A DNA stretch of 64,000 bases from Hydnum rufescens UP504 (taxonomy: Eukaryota; Basidiomycota; Agaricomycetes; Cantharellales; Hydnaceae). Location of the stretch: positions 90,434 to 154,433 of the forward strand of contig MU129061.1 in NCBI GenBank assembly GCA_014904985.1, in the 5' to 3' direction. The translations under genes were made by a program, and so were the position numbers. This document shows positions 24,080 to 34,214 of the stretch, piece after piece. Every line of letters begins with the position of its first letter. Position 1 is the first letter of the stretch. Under the pieces are notes generated by a model that was not told the origin of the DNA, did no database searches, and saw nothing but the letters and a program-made list of their open reading frames with translations.

Positions 24080-25585
24080 ATGTCCACGAATGTAAACCAT
24101 CCATATTTTAGTCCTAATGAGGTGGCCTTTCTCTGTGAAAGGCAGCGTGGTAAGATGGCGGAGTCACAGGAAGGGAAGCTACGGCTTCATGCGTGCGCTT
24201 TCATTGAAGCTGTAAGCTCGAAGATCGGCTTGTACGTCTGCTCCGTGGTATTCTGCGACTCTTGATGAAGCTGAAGACATCTCACAACTCAGTCCACGGG
24301 CCACAATTGCCACTGCACAAACCTTGTTCCATCGATTTTATTTGTTTTACCCGTGGAAGGCATTCAACTATCACGTACGTCTGGACATCACTTTCTGATA
24401 TACTTTCGCTCACACGCCTGCAGGATGTTGCAATGGCAACCTTGTACGTGTCGAGCAAAATGCATGACACTCTAAAAAAACCAAGGGATCTCCTTATGGT
24501 CTCGTACGGTGTACGATATCCCGAATTGGCAGCTAAAGTAAAACACGGCGGAGGCGAGGTGGAAATGGACCCCGCTGTAGGCCAACGTCAAGCCCTGAAG
24601 ATTTCCTTGTTCCCTCATCACCTTTGTTCAGACGGTGGATGAGGATCGTCGGAGATTGTTAGGCATCGAGCGATCCGTGATGGAGACCATTTGCTTCAAT
24701 TTCCGCGTCCGCCTGCCTTTTTCGTATGTTATCAAGGTGGCCCGAGAGCTCAAGGGTATGGCATATTTTCTCCATACGCTTCGTCCATTCCAGACTCTAA
24801 TCCAACCTAATCCCTTGCAGTTGGGAAACAATTGACCAAATTGGCCTGGAGGCTTTCCATCGATAGGTTGGCCCTGAATATCACCTTTCGACTGCATTTT
24901 TCTTTTAACCCCTGACCGCATTTGTCTTTCTTATTCCCAGCCACCGAACTCTTGCCCCCTTGCAATATCCACCCCATGTGCTAGCCTTGGCATCGATCCT
25001 TCTAGCTGCACTCCTGGATTCGCGAGAAGGCCCGTTCGGTGTCAAGGCAACGGATGACCAGCGGAGTAGTCATGAAATTGTTGCACTCTTAGGGGACAAG
25101 GGTCCATGGGAAGACCGGTTTCATGCCCAAGTGGAAGATCTCGAAGGCAAGCCGCCTGTCACCATTTTGATCGCGTACGCTTACGTTCAGGACATGCAGA
25201 AGTGTGTCATACAATACTTGACCTTCTCCTCAGTGCCGCATCAACAACGACAGTCGCAACGACGTCCCCTCAGACTCCTAATACGCCTACTTCGCCCTCT
25301 TCTTACTCATCTTATCACACTCCTGGGCACACGTCTACCTCCACGTCGTCGAGTATGGCACGGGTCTTGCAGGTCCAACCGCTTTATACCTCAGCCCAAC
25401 TCACTCAACTCAAGATATTCCTTCGCGAACGGCCGCATCCTTATCCTCCGCGCGACCGAGGTCCCATTCCTGGTCGTGATAATAGCTTATTTTTCCAGGA
25501 ACCGAAGACCCAGAACGGGGAAGAGGAGACCGCGCAGTCTGTGGGCGGGGGCACCGTGCGATTCCTGTTTGGGCCCGAGTTGTAA
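24080..25585 (+). CDS. CTK2: CTD kinase cyclin subunit (CTK2-like, cyclin K/T group)
   Basis: CTK2 is the cyclin subunit of the CTDK-I complex, which phosphorylates the RNA polymerase II C-terminal domain in the nucleus. Seven exons (24080-24231, 24293-24374, 24424-24576, 24632-24755, 24821-24866, 24941-25146, 25191-25585) give 385 residues. The first cyclin fold starts PYFSPNEVAFLCERQRGK and continues ACAFIEAVSSKIGFP, TIATAQTLFHRFYLFYPW and DVAMATLYVSSKMHDTLKK. RRRLLGIERSVMETICFNF and KQLTKLAWRLSIDSHRTLAPLQYPPHV belong to the second fold. The C-terminus is Ser/Thr/Pro-rich and ends VRFLFGPEL. Introns are 44 to 74 nt; the sixth (25147-25190) uses a GC donor (GCAAGC...TTCAG). Splicing restores one continuous frame, so the gene looks intact. 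Assignment to CTK2 rather than another transcriptional cyclin rests on recalled family patterns. Confidence 0.87.
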
Positions 25586-26520
25586 GCGATCGTGTGCTAC
25601 TCGTGCTTTAATTGGCATTGGATTGCTTTTTCATGAGATCGCTATAAGTAAGCCTTGACACACTGTAACGTTATGCAGTCCTGAGGTATCATCAGGTAGC
25701 GGCGACAAGTGCCAATCCCCGACTCTTAAGGTGGTCGTCATGTGGATATTTTCCATCAAGTTGGTTCGTGTATGCTCAAGGTATGAAGACAGGGTTCAAT
25801 TGAACTCATGAGGAGGGAAAAGAAGGATGAAGGAGAAGAGAATATGGAGCTTAGCATTGGAAGATGAAAAGAAGAACCATGTATACCACCCAAAGGAAAT
25901 CATGCATACGTCCTAGGTCACGTGCAAATGCCGTGCGACAGTATGATACGCTCAATGGCAAAATGGCCATTACGTACCACTGTAGATTATCTGCGATACA
26001 CTATCCTCGCAGTGCCCGCAAACCTCGGGAAGACAAGCGGATCGCACAAATCGTCGTTGGCAAGTGGGAAGTTTTGGCCCACTCTGTTGAATATCAAAGA
26101 GAGGAAGACATGGCGAGGAAACAAGAAGTAACGCAGGGTCGACAATATCGCGAATTAATCGACATAGCCGAGAGTCATGAAGGAGTCCTACTATTTGCGT
26201 GCTGCATATTCGCAGCCACATGGAGCCCGAGAGACACCCACAATCAGGGAACGTAAGGCACTCCTCCAAAAAAGGATCATGGCGCTTACAGTCTCAGAAC
26301 CGTATCCAAGGTTTCCAATCTGAAACGAGAAGGCAAAGCTGCATAATTCAATTTAAAGGACACTGTAGATTTGCCAATCATACAGAGCCTCGTCGCCCCA
26401 GAACGTAGGGAAGCAGCCGCCGTCTGGAGCTTTGCCTCCAGACAGACAAAATTGGAGAGCATGGACACTACAATTTTTCTCAACAGGGGTCCAAGTCACA
26501 TACGGCAAGTCAGAAGGATT
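25586..26520. other. Intergenic
   Basis: Downstream of the cyclin gene. A plus-strand frame of 130 codons (25864-26256) has no recognised domain. The right part may belong to the decayed esterase described next. Confidence 0.4.
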
Positions 26521-26690
26521 CAGATTGGAGGTGTGCACGAGGAGGTATGGGGAGAGGTGATATTGAACCATGACCACAATCGACCCGCTTGCGAGAGCAA
26601 AGCTTGCATGATCCATCCCCGCCCCCGTAGCGGACCCTTCGATGAGGGAGCCCCCATGAACCCTAGTTGCACTGATCAGCCCATGCTAAT
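26521..26690 (-). pseudogene. Type-B carboxylesterase fragment
   Basis: On the minus strand the sequence reads ATRVHGGSLIEGSATG, then DHASFALASGSIVVMVQYHLS. This matches the oxyanion-hole region of type-B carboxylesterases (usually W.HGG.f..GS...dg..fa...V.VVV.QYRLG). The catalytic GQSAG motif is not found in the expected downstream part, where stops and frame changes intervene. I read it as the relic of an esterase gene truncated before the copia insertion at 26873. Confidence 0.5.
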
Positions 26691-26872
26691 GGCAATTTCA
26701 CTGAGAAGCATTACAGCTGTTTTCATTGAAGTGCGGAAAACTACAGTAAAGACTCCTACCAGTCTTGACTTTCCGCCCCAGCCGGATGCAAACCGAAAAT
26801 TTGCTCGTGCTCTACCTCTAGTACCTGTACCAGCATTGTGGCTTTGGCCATTGGCCAAGATAATGTTGATAT

Positions 26873-27110
26873 TGTTCAAGTGGAGGAATGGGAAAGGCCT
26901 ACACAGACACCCAGAGTGGAACTGAGGTAGATTGGCTTAAGTCTTGATGTAGCAAGAGTTATATTGAGTATCTAACTAACCTGAGGTAGATTGGCTTAAG
27001 TCTTGATGTAGCAAGAGTTAAGCCATATCTGCCTCCATCACAACAACCATAAACAGGAAGCAAAAACAACAATAGCACAAAACAACTAATACAAGGGCAC
27101 AACTTCAACA
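26873..27110 (-). repeat. 3' LTR of copia-A
   Basis: A 238 bp LTR. Read on the minus strand it starts TGTTGAAG and ends CTTGAACA, with the canonical TG...CA ends. It contains two copies of a segment TGAGGTAGATTGGCTTAAG.. separated by about 20 bp. The left flank 26868-26872 is GATAT. Confidence 0.9.
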
Positions 27111-27120
27111 CTCCCACTTT
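27111..27120 (-). promoter_or_regulatory. Polypurine tract of copia-A
   Basis: The minus strand reads AAAGTGGGAG directly before the 3' LTR and just after the pol stop codon at 27119. This is the expected primer position for plus-strand DNA synthesis in LTR retrotransposons. Confidence 0.7.
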
Positions 27121-30100
27121 ACAAAGCAGAGTGAGAAACAAGCCCAAGAAGTGAAAGTACTCGAGAATGGGCTACAGTCTCAAGGGGCTTTGTAAGAACA
27201 TCTGCCCTCATCAAAGAAGTTGAAACATATTCAAGTGAAAATACCTTGTCCTCCACCTGTTCCCGAAGCCAATGGTATTTAGGCAGCAGATGCTGCATTC
27301 GGCTGTGGTGCTCTGGGTTCTTCCCAACTCTGATAGCTGACTGATTGTCAAGCCACAAAGTAGTTGCACCACTTGGAGGATATCCTAGTTCAGACATGAA
27401 ATTCCGAAACCAGACACCATCAGAGCCAGCCTCATTGGCAGCAATGTACTCTGCTTCTGTAGTAGACTTGGCTACAACAGATTGCCTCTTACTGCTCCAG
27501 TTTACCAAGCACTTGCCAATAAAGACAGCATGCCCACTAGTAGAGTGTGCCAAGTCAACATCCCCAGCATAGTCTGCATCAGAATAAATCTGAAGGCAGG
27601 TTGAGTCTTGTCCAGGACCATAGCAAAGCATAAGGTCCTTTGTACCAGCAAGGTACTTGAACACATGCTGAACTTGTTTCCAATGGGCCTGTCCTGGGTT
27701 TGCATTAAACCTACTTAGAGCTCCCACTGCAAAGCTGATGTCTGCACGTGTACCAACTGAAAGGTACATCAGACTGCCTACAGCTGAGAGATAAGGAACA
27801 GACTTCATGTACTCCAAGTCCTCAGGAGTCTGAGGGCAGTCTTCTTTAGTCAATGGACTTGACTTGGCCAGAGGAGTAGACACAGGGCGGGCATCAGCCA
27901 TATTGAAGCGGTCCAGGACATCACCAATGTGCTTCCTCTGGGAGAGATACAACCTCCGGTTAGCCCGGTCTCTGATGATCTCAATCCCTAGAGTGTACGC
28001 AACCGGACCTAAGTCACGGACCTTGTACTCAAGCTTGAGTTCCTCTTTAATGTGCTTTAGAAGTGGGACATTTTTACAGGCAATGATCAAATCATCCACA
28101 TAGGCTGGAATGATGACCTTGACACCGTCTTTAGCCCAGATCCACACACAGTGGTCAGAAGCACATCTTGAAAAACCAAACTTCACAAAGGTAGAGTGCA
28201 GCTTTATATACCACTGCCTTGGACTCTGCTTAAGTCCATACAAGGACTTCTTAAGGTGACAGACAAGGTGTTCTTGACCTGGGGCTGCAAAGCCTTCTGG
28301 CTGAGCCATGTAGATCTCCTCATCCAAGTCACCATTCAAGAATGCAGTGGAGATGTCCATATGGTCAATCTCCATGTCCTCAGCTGCAGCAATAGCCAGC
28401 ACAGTCCGTAAGGAAGCAAACTTGGCAACAGGGGCAAAGGTCTCAGTGTAATCAAGGTGGGGCTTCTGGGAGAAGCCTTTAGCCACCAACCGAGCCTTAT
28501 AACGCTCCACTGAGCCATCAGAGTTCAGCTTGACCTTGTAGACCCATCTAGAACCAATAGCCTTGCGCCCTGGAGGCAGCTCACATAGTTCCCAGGCCCC
28601 ATGTTCCTGGAGTGCATTGTACTCTTGTTCAGTGGCACATGCCATAGCTGAGCATCATCTCTAGTCATGGCTTCATGGTATGACCTTGGCTCAGAGGTAG
28701 AAGTGAGGAAGGCATACTCAATCAGTTCTGAGTGAGAGAGAGCTCTACCAGCATTAGCAGACTCCAGAGCAGCAATGTCAGCTTCAAGAGTTGATTCTGG
28801 AGTCCTTGCACTTTGCCTAGTGTTCCTCTTTTCTTTGGCATGCTGATAGGGGTGAGGGACCACCCACCATTCACGCATGGGACGACTAGAGTGCCCAGAA
28901 CGAGTGACATAAGGCTTAGAAGCACCAGGAGGACCAGTCTCAGAGGAGCCAGAGGGAGGTTCAGGAGTGTCAGTAGCTTCAGAATCAGGTCCAGGTCCAG
29001 GAGCAGGAGAAGAGGAAGATGAAGAAGGTACAGGGTCAGGAGCAGGAGAGTAGGAGACAGGAGGAGCAGGAGAAGGTGAAGGAGCAAAAGAAGATAAATC
29101 AGGAGGGTCCTCAGGATCAGCACTAGAGCCAGATTCAGAGTCAGAGTCATCAGATGGAGTGCTGACAGGCTCAACAGATGGCACTGAGGGGGAAGATGAT
29201 GTAGGAGAAAGATGAGTGCCAGCAGGTTCTCCCACTGAGCCTGGCTGTACTCCAGCCAGAGGCTCATACTTTGGATAATGTGGAAAGTGTTTTGCCCCAG
29301 GCATCTCAGTCTCCACAAAGTGCACATCACAGCGAGATGAATACCTCATTGGTTGTAGGATCCCAGCACTTCCAGCCCTTATAGTCAACAGGGTATCCAA
29401 GGAATATGCACTTCCTGGACTTAGGCTGAAAGGAAGTGCGCTTGTCTTTTTGTACATGGGCATAGGCCCTGCACCCAAAGACACGCAGGTGGGAGACAGA
29501 GGGTTTCTGACCATAGAAGGCTTCAAAGGGAGTCTTCCCAGTGACAGCAGAGGAGGGGGAGCGATTCAGAGTGTGCAGGAAACAGGAGAGAGCTTCACCC
29601 CAGAACTTGGAGGGCAAATGGGAGTCAGAGAGGAGAGAAGCAACACCTTCATCCAAAATGCGATTGGTGCGCTCAGCAACACCATTCTGTTGGGGGGTAG
29701 CCCGAGTGGTGTGCTGTCTCTCAATCCCATGCTCAAGCATGAATGCCTCCCACTGATTAGACATGTACTCACCACCCTTGTCATCCCTGAGAGCCTTGAG
29801 AGCCTTCCCAGTCTGTTTCTCTGCCCAAGATTTAAACTGCTTGAAGGCAGAGAATGCTTCACTCTTTTTATGGAGGAGCCAGACTCGTCGATAGCGGGAA
29901 GCATCATCAATGAAGGTGATCCAGTACCGATAGCCATTAGCTGTAGGCACAGAGATAGGGCCATGGAGATCAGAGTGGACCAGCTCAAGAGGGAGAGAGC
30001 GACGGGAGGACACAGTCTGGGGGAAGGGATGTCTAGTCTGCTTTCCATCCATGCAGGCAGGGCAGACTGGGGCCACAGAGGGAACAGTAGGGAGGACCAG

Positions 30101-31511
30101 GTCTGAAACAAGATGGTGCTCAACCAAGGATTTGAGACGTCCCACACTGATGTGGCCCAAACGACGATGCCAGAGATGATAGTCAGCTGTCTGGGCTGGA
30201 GAAGCCACCTGAGGCTGGACTACAGTGCTCCCACTCAACAGGGCAACTCTATCAGCTCCCACTGAGGCATAGAAGCGAGGAATGCCATCTCTAACAAACT
30301 CAAGAGTGTCAGACTCAATCACAACTCGAAAGGCATGTTTAGAGGTGAGAGTCAACACTGAGAGGAGATTTTGATTCAGATCAGGGACATGGAGGACACC
30401 AGAGAATATTACAGAGCGCAGAAGACGACCTTCTCTAACTGGAGAAAACTCAACAGTACCTACTCCAGCTGCATAAATAACCTGGCCATTGGCAACTCGA
30501 ATTGGAAGATTGCAGGGGGTATATGACTTGAACCACTCTCTATGAGGAGTCATATGAGAAGTGGCCCCTGTGTCTGCATTCCAAGAGTTAGGCAGGGAGC
30601 TGGAGAGGGAGAGAGGACGAATACTTGCAGCACCTGCAGACTCTGAGGGAGTCTGAGCATCCTGGGCAGTATTAGCTTTGCCCTTGCGAGGACGTTGCCT
30701 TTTGGATGAATCCTTGACTTCTTCCTTGGCCTTGGTGCTAGCATCTCTAAACTTGAAGCAGCGCTCAACAGTATGTCCACCTTTGCCACAAAAGGCACAA
30801 GAGAGGGTGGAGGCTGGAGCAACTGCAGCAGGAGATGCAGCAGGAGAAGCCACAGGATTGGCAGCAGCAGCAGCAGCAGTGACACCCAGGCGATGGGCTT
30901 CCTCATTCTTGAGGGCATCCTCAACCTGCTGCACTGTCAAGTGGGATTGGGCAAGCAGGGAGGTGGTCAAAGCACTGTACTGAGTGCCATTCAGGAGGAC
31001 AGAGATCAAGAGCTCCCTATCAGAGTCCTCAAGGGAGTAGGTGCCACCAGGACTGGCCACAATGGGAGGAGAGACTGGAGGAGGAGGACGAGTGGACTGC
31101 AGGAAACGCAGGCTTCCCTAGCACGAGAGATGAAGGCAGCCACTGCCTCAGAGGATCCTGCTTCACAGCCAGGAGGGACTGTAATGCATTATACCGAGTG
31201 GCAAAGGTGGAGGCACCATAGGTGTCCTTGATAGTGGTGAGAATCACCTGAGGGTCTGTGGATGAGAGAGACACACTCCTGAGCTCAGGAGAGAGGTGAC
31301 GACGAATTTCTCCCACAGCCTGGTCTCTAGCCTCCATACACTTGCGCCAATTCTTCAGATCTGTGACTGGATCAGGCACAGTAGTGTGTATCCAGTACCA
31401 CATGCCTTTGGCCCTGAGGTAATCCTCAATAGCAGGGGCCCAGAGGGAATAGTTGGCAGTGGTGAGGAGAGGGAGATTGGTAGAAGAGGTGGAAGTGGTA
31501 GTAGAGGACAT
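27119..31511 (-). pseudogene. copia-A gag-pol polyprotein, frameshifted
   Basis: The frame starts at the ATG at 31511 (MSSTTTSTS). Gag follows (NYSLWAPAIEDYLRAKGMWYWI), with a zinc knuckle CAFCGKGGHTVERC near 30750. Protease has WNADTGATSHMT, with DTGA as the active site. The GAG-pre-integrase HLWHRRLGHIS is followed by an integrase core with DLHGP, FIDDASR and NGVAERTN. A Ser/Pro/Asp-rich linker precedes the reverse transcriptase (RYKARLVAKGF, then catalytic YVDD near 28095). RNase H has YSDADYAGD and TEAEYIA, and the end reads ADVLTKPL. Frame changes are inferred near 31155, 31090, 29335 and 28635. At two of them copia-C has an extra base in a doubled nucleotide, so some may be base-calling errors. 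Confidence 0.88.
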
Positions 31512-32135
31512 ATTGGAGTGAGGGGAAAGAAATTCGAATTGTGAGGGAAGGAGTAATCCGATGACGACGAAATTTGACGAGACGATAGAGGACAGTGGGC
31601 ACTCCCAGCGGACGAAAGAACGAGGCGGAACGATGCACAGGAACGTCCAAAAAAGCGAAAACTTGAGAGGTGAACTCAACTAAGTGAGATGGACACCCTA
31701 GAGGATTTCGTGGGACGATGTGGACGGATCGGGCTGTAACTTGGTACGACGGTGGGGGCACTAGCGATGATAGTGTGTGTCAAATATGGGACGAATCGGA
31801 TGAGCGGATGGTGAGATATTCGCAATTTCAGGAATGAGGTAGGAGGAGCAGGTGACCACAGTAGTGATGACGAGACAACCAGTGGACCAAATCGCCTGAA
31901 AATTTGATGGAATGTAGGGGGCGTATGGGCGAGGCTGTGTGCAAAAAAGAGCAACGAACGGCCACGAATTGAGGGAGATATAAGCGATTGATGGAATGAG
32001 GAAAAGCGGCCAAAGAAGGATGAATAACTCAAGAACCACTGGATGGAATCGGCTGAAAATTGGTGTGGACAGCAGGTACAATGTGTAGAAGGCGTGTGCA
32101 CAGTTTCAGGACGATTGGAGCTAGGCCTGGGGCGA
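31512..32135 (-). other. copia-A untranslated leader
   Basis: About 620 bp between the primer site and the gag start, without a conserved frame. The same leader occurs at 33703-34214 and 36269-36888 (plus) and at 38368-38235 (minus), so it is a family-wide feature likely to hold packaging or translation signals. Confidence 0.7.
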
Positions 32136-32148
32136 TGGGCCCATAACC
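32136..32148 (-). promoter_or_regulatory. Primer-binding site, half-tRNA type
   Basis: Directly inside the 5' LTR the minus strand reads GGTTATGGGCCCA. This is complementary to TGGGCCCATAACC, the anticodon stem-loop of eukaryotic initiator methionine tRNA as known from vertebrates, and not to a tRNA 3' end. Drosophila copia and yeast Ty5 prime from this internal part using a cleaved half tRNA. The site is repeated at all four LTR copies with an adjacent leader. Confidence 0.8.
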
Positions 32149-32379
32149 TGTTCAAGTGGAGGAATGGGAAAGCCTACACAGACACCCAGAGTGGAACTGA
32201 GGTAGATGGCTTAAGCTTGATGTAGCAAGAGTATATGAGCATCTAACTAACTGAGGTAGATTGGCTTAAGCTTGATGTAGCAAGAGTTAAGCCATATCTG
32301 CCTCCATCACAACAACCATAAACAGGAAGCAAAAACAACAATAGCACAAAACAACTAATACAAGGGCACAACTTCAACA
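32149..32379 (-). repeat. 5' LTR of copia-A
   Basis: A 231 bp LTR with TGTTGAAG...TTGAACA ends on the minus strand and the same internal duplication as the 3' LTR. It is 7 bp shorter, mostly because doubled bases are single here (for example GGCC to GCC, TTGG to TGG, CCTG to CTG). It is followed on the right by GGTAC and then by copia-B sequence. Confidence 0.88.
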
Positions 32380-33511
32380 GGTACAAGGCTGCCATTGGAA
32401 AGGCACACCAGGAATGGTCAACTCGACTCAAGGCTAAGAAGGCCAAATCCAATGTTGCCAATGCACAAGACTCAGCGACTGAGACTGCTGCCAGTGCAAG
32501 TCCTCACTCCTCTTCTCCTTCCTCCCCTTCAGCCTCTGACTCCTGGAATGCAGACACAGGGGCCACTTCTCATATGACACCACACTGTCACTGGTTTGTG
32601 TCATATGCCCCTTGCAATGTTCCCATTTGCCTGGCCAATGGTGAAGTCATTAGAGCTGCTGGGGTGGGAACAGTGGAGTTTAGACCTGTGAAGGATGGTT
32701 GTTGACTTCAATCAGTCATCTTTAGTCATGTCCTACATGCTCCCTCCCTTGCTGACAATTTATTATCTGTTCTCTCCCTCACTTGCCATCATGGTTTCAT
32801 TGTGACCATACATGAGAAGGAAATGGATTTTAAAATGTGGTTCCACCCTGCACTTCACAGCAACCATTAAGGGAAATGTTGCATACCTTGATGGAAGGAC
32901 TGCCACCCAAGAAAGTGCCCAGTCTGTGCAGGTGGCCAAGGATTTGGAACTGTGGCATTGTCATCTAGGCCACATTGGTCATGATTGACTGACTCAACTT
33001 GTTGGAAAGGACCTTGTCACTGGCCTTAAAATTGACAACTTTGCTCCTTTTCCCACCCTCTGTAAGGCATGCATTCTGGGAAAGCAGCACAGATACCCCT
33101 TTCCCAAAATGGCCACCTCTTGTCACTCTAAAACCTCTGGAACTTGTCCACTCTGATCTCCATGGTCCTACCCCTGTTCGAACCTCCTCTGGATACTGGT
33201 ATTGGTCACCTTCATTGATGATGCCACTCATTATTGCTTTGTCTACCTATTGAAGACTAAGGACAAGACATTTGCTGCATTCAAACCAATTCAAGGCCCT
33301 TGCTGAGAACCAAACTGGAAGGACCATCAAGGCATTCAGAGATGACAAGGGTGGGAGTATATGTCCAAGCAGTGGGAGGACTTTATGAAAGAACATGGTA
33401 TTGCCCATGAGCACATGACTAGGCCACCCCTCAGCAGAATGGAGTAGCAGAAATCACAAATTGTATCCTAGAGAATGGAATCACCTCTATGCTCAGTGCT
33501 GCCCACCTCCC
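32380..33511 (+). pseudogene. Fragment of a second copia lineage (copia-B): protease and integrase part
   Basis: On the plus strand the sequence reads KAKKAKSNVANAQDS, then SWNADTGATSHMTPH (protease DTGA), then GVGTVEFRPVKDGC and LHAPSLADNLLSVLSLTCHHGF, then a decayed integrase part ending ATPQQNGVAEITNCILENG. It matches the copia-A order but differs clearly in sequence, so it is a related lineage. Frameshifts and stops are frequent, and both ends are cut exactly by LTR boundaries (32379 and 33512). Confidence 0.78.
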
Positions 33512-33689
33512 TGTTGAAGTTGTGCCCTTGTATTAGTTGTTTTGTGCTATTCTTTGTTTTGCTCCTGTTTATGGTTGTTGTGATGGAGGTGGATATGGCT
33601 TAACTCTTGCTACATCAAGACTTAAGCCAATCCACCTCAGTTCCACTCTGGGTGTCTGTGTAGGCCTTTCCCATTCCTCCACTTGAACA
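33512..33689 (+). repeat. copia-type LTR, plus orientation
   Basis: A 178 bp LTR with TGTTGAAG...TTGAACA ends and without the 60 bp duplication of copia-A. It is followed by a primer site GGTTATGGGCCCA (33690-33702) and leader, so it is the 5' LTR of a plus-oriented element. Left flank CTCCC. Confidence 0.87.
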
Positions 33690-34214
33690 GGTTATGGGCC
33701 CATTGCCCCAGGCCTAGCTCCAATCATCCTGAAACTGTGCACATGTGTTCTACACATTGTACTCACTGTCCACACCAATTTTCAGCTGATTCCATCCAGT
33801 GGTTCTTGAGATATTCATCCTTCTTTGGCTGCTTTTCCTCATTCCATCAATCACTTATATCTCCCTCAATTCATGGCTGTTCGTTGCTCTTTTTTGCACA
33901 CAGCCTCGCCCATATGCCCCCTACACTCCATCAAATTTTCAGGCGATTTGGTCCACTGGTTGTCTCGTCATCACTACTGTGGTCACCTGCTCCTCCTACC
34001 TCATTCCTAAAATTGTGAATATCTCATCATCCTCTCATCCGATTTGTCCCATATTTGATGCATGCTATCATCACTGGTGCCCTCACTGTCGTACCAAGTT
34101 ACAGCCCGATCCATGGACATTGTCCCACAAAATCCTCTAGGGTGTCCATCTCACTTAGTTGAGTTCACCTCTCAAGTTTTCGCTTTTTTGGACATTCCTG
34201 TGCATCGTTCTGCC
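33690..34214 (+). mobile_element. Leader fragment of a plus-oriented copia element
   Basis: Primer site plus about 510 bp of leader collinear with the copia-A leader. It stops at ...GCATCGTTCTGCC, where the foldback element E0 begins. In the other copies the leader continues with CTCGTTCTTTCG, so E0 interrupts it here. The rest of the element is not found next to E0 in this window. Confidence 0.8.

Larger units (their letters stand above)
26873..32379 (-). mobile_element. Ty1/copia LTR retrotransposon (copia-A), nearly full length
   Basis: The order on the minus strand is 5' LTR (32379-32149), primer site (32148-32136), leader, gag-pol (31511-27119), purine tract (27120-27111) and 3' LTR (27110-26873). 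Domain order protease, integrase, reverse transcriptase, RNase H defines Ty1/copia. Both LTRs share an internal 60 bp duplication that is absent from the other copies in the window, which supports their being a pair. The 5 bp flanks do not match each other (GATAT left, GGTAC right). The copy carries about four frame changes and is not autonomous as sequenced. Confidence 0.88.

Noticed and set aside
28722..29330. Leucine-rich frame of 202 codons in copia-A (also 37277-37885 in copia-C)
   Set aside because: It is the shifted reading of the Ser/Pro linker of pol; both copies preserve the linker frame.
31676..32155. 159-codon frame in the copia leader, also at 33683 and 36249
   Set aside because: It lies between primer site and gag start and is not in frame with gag; it is only retained because the copies are similar.
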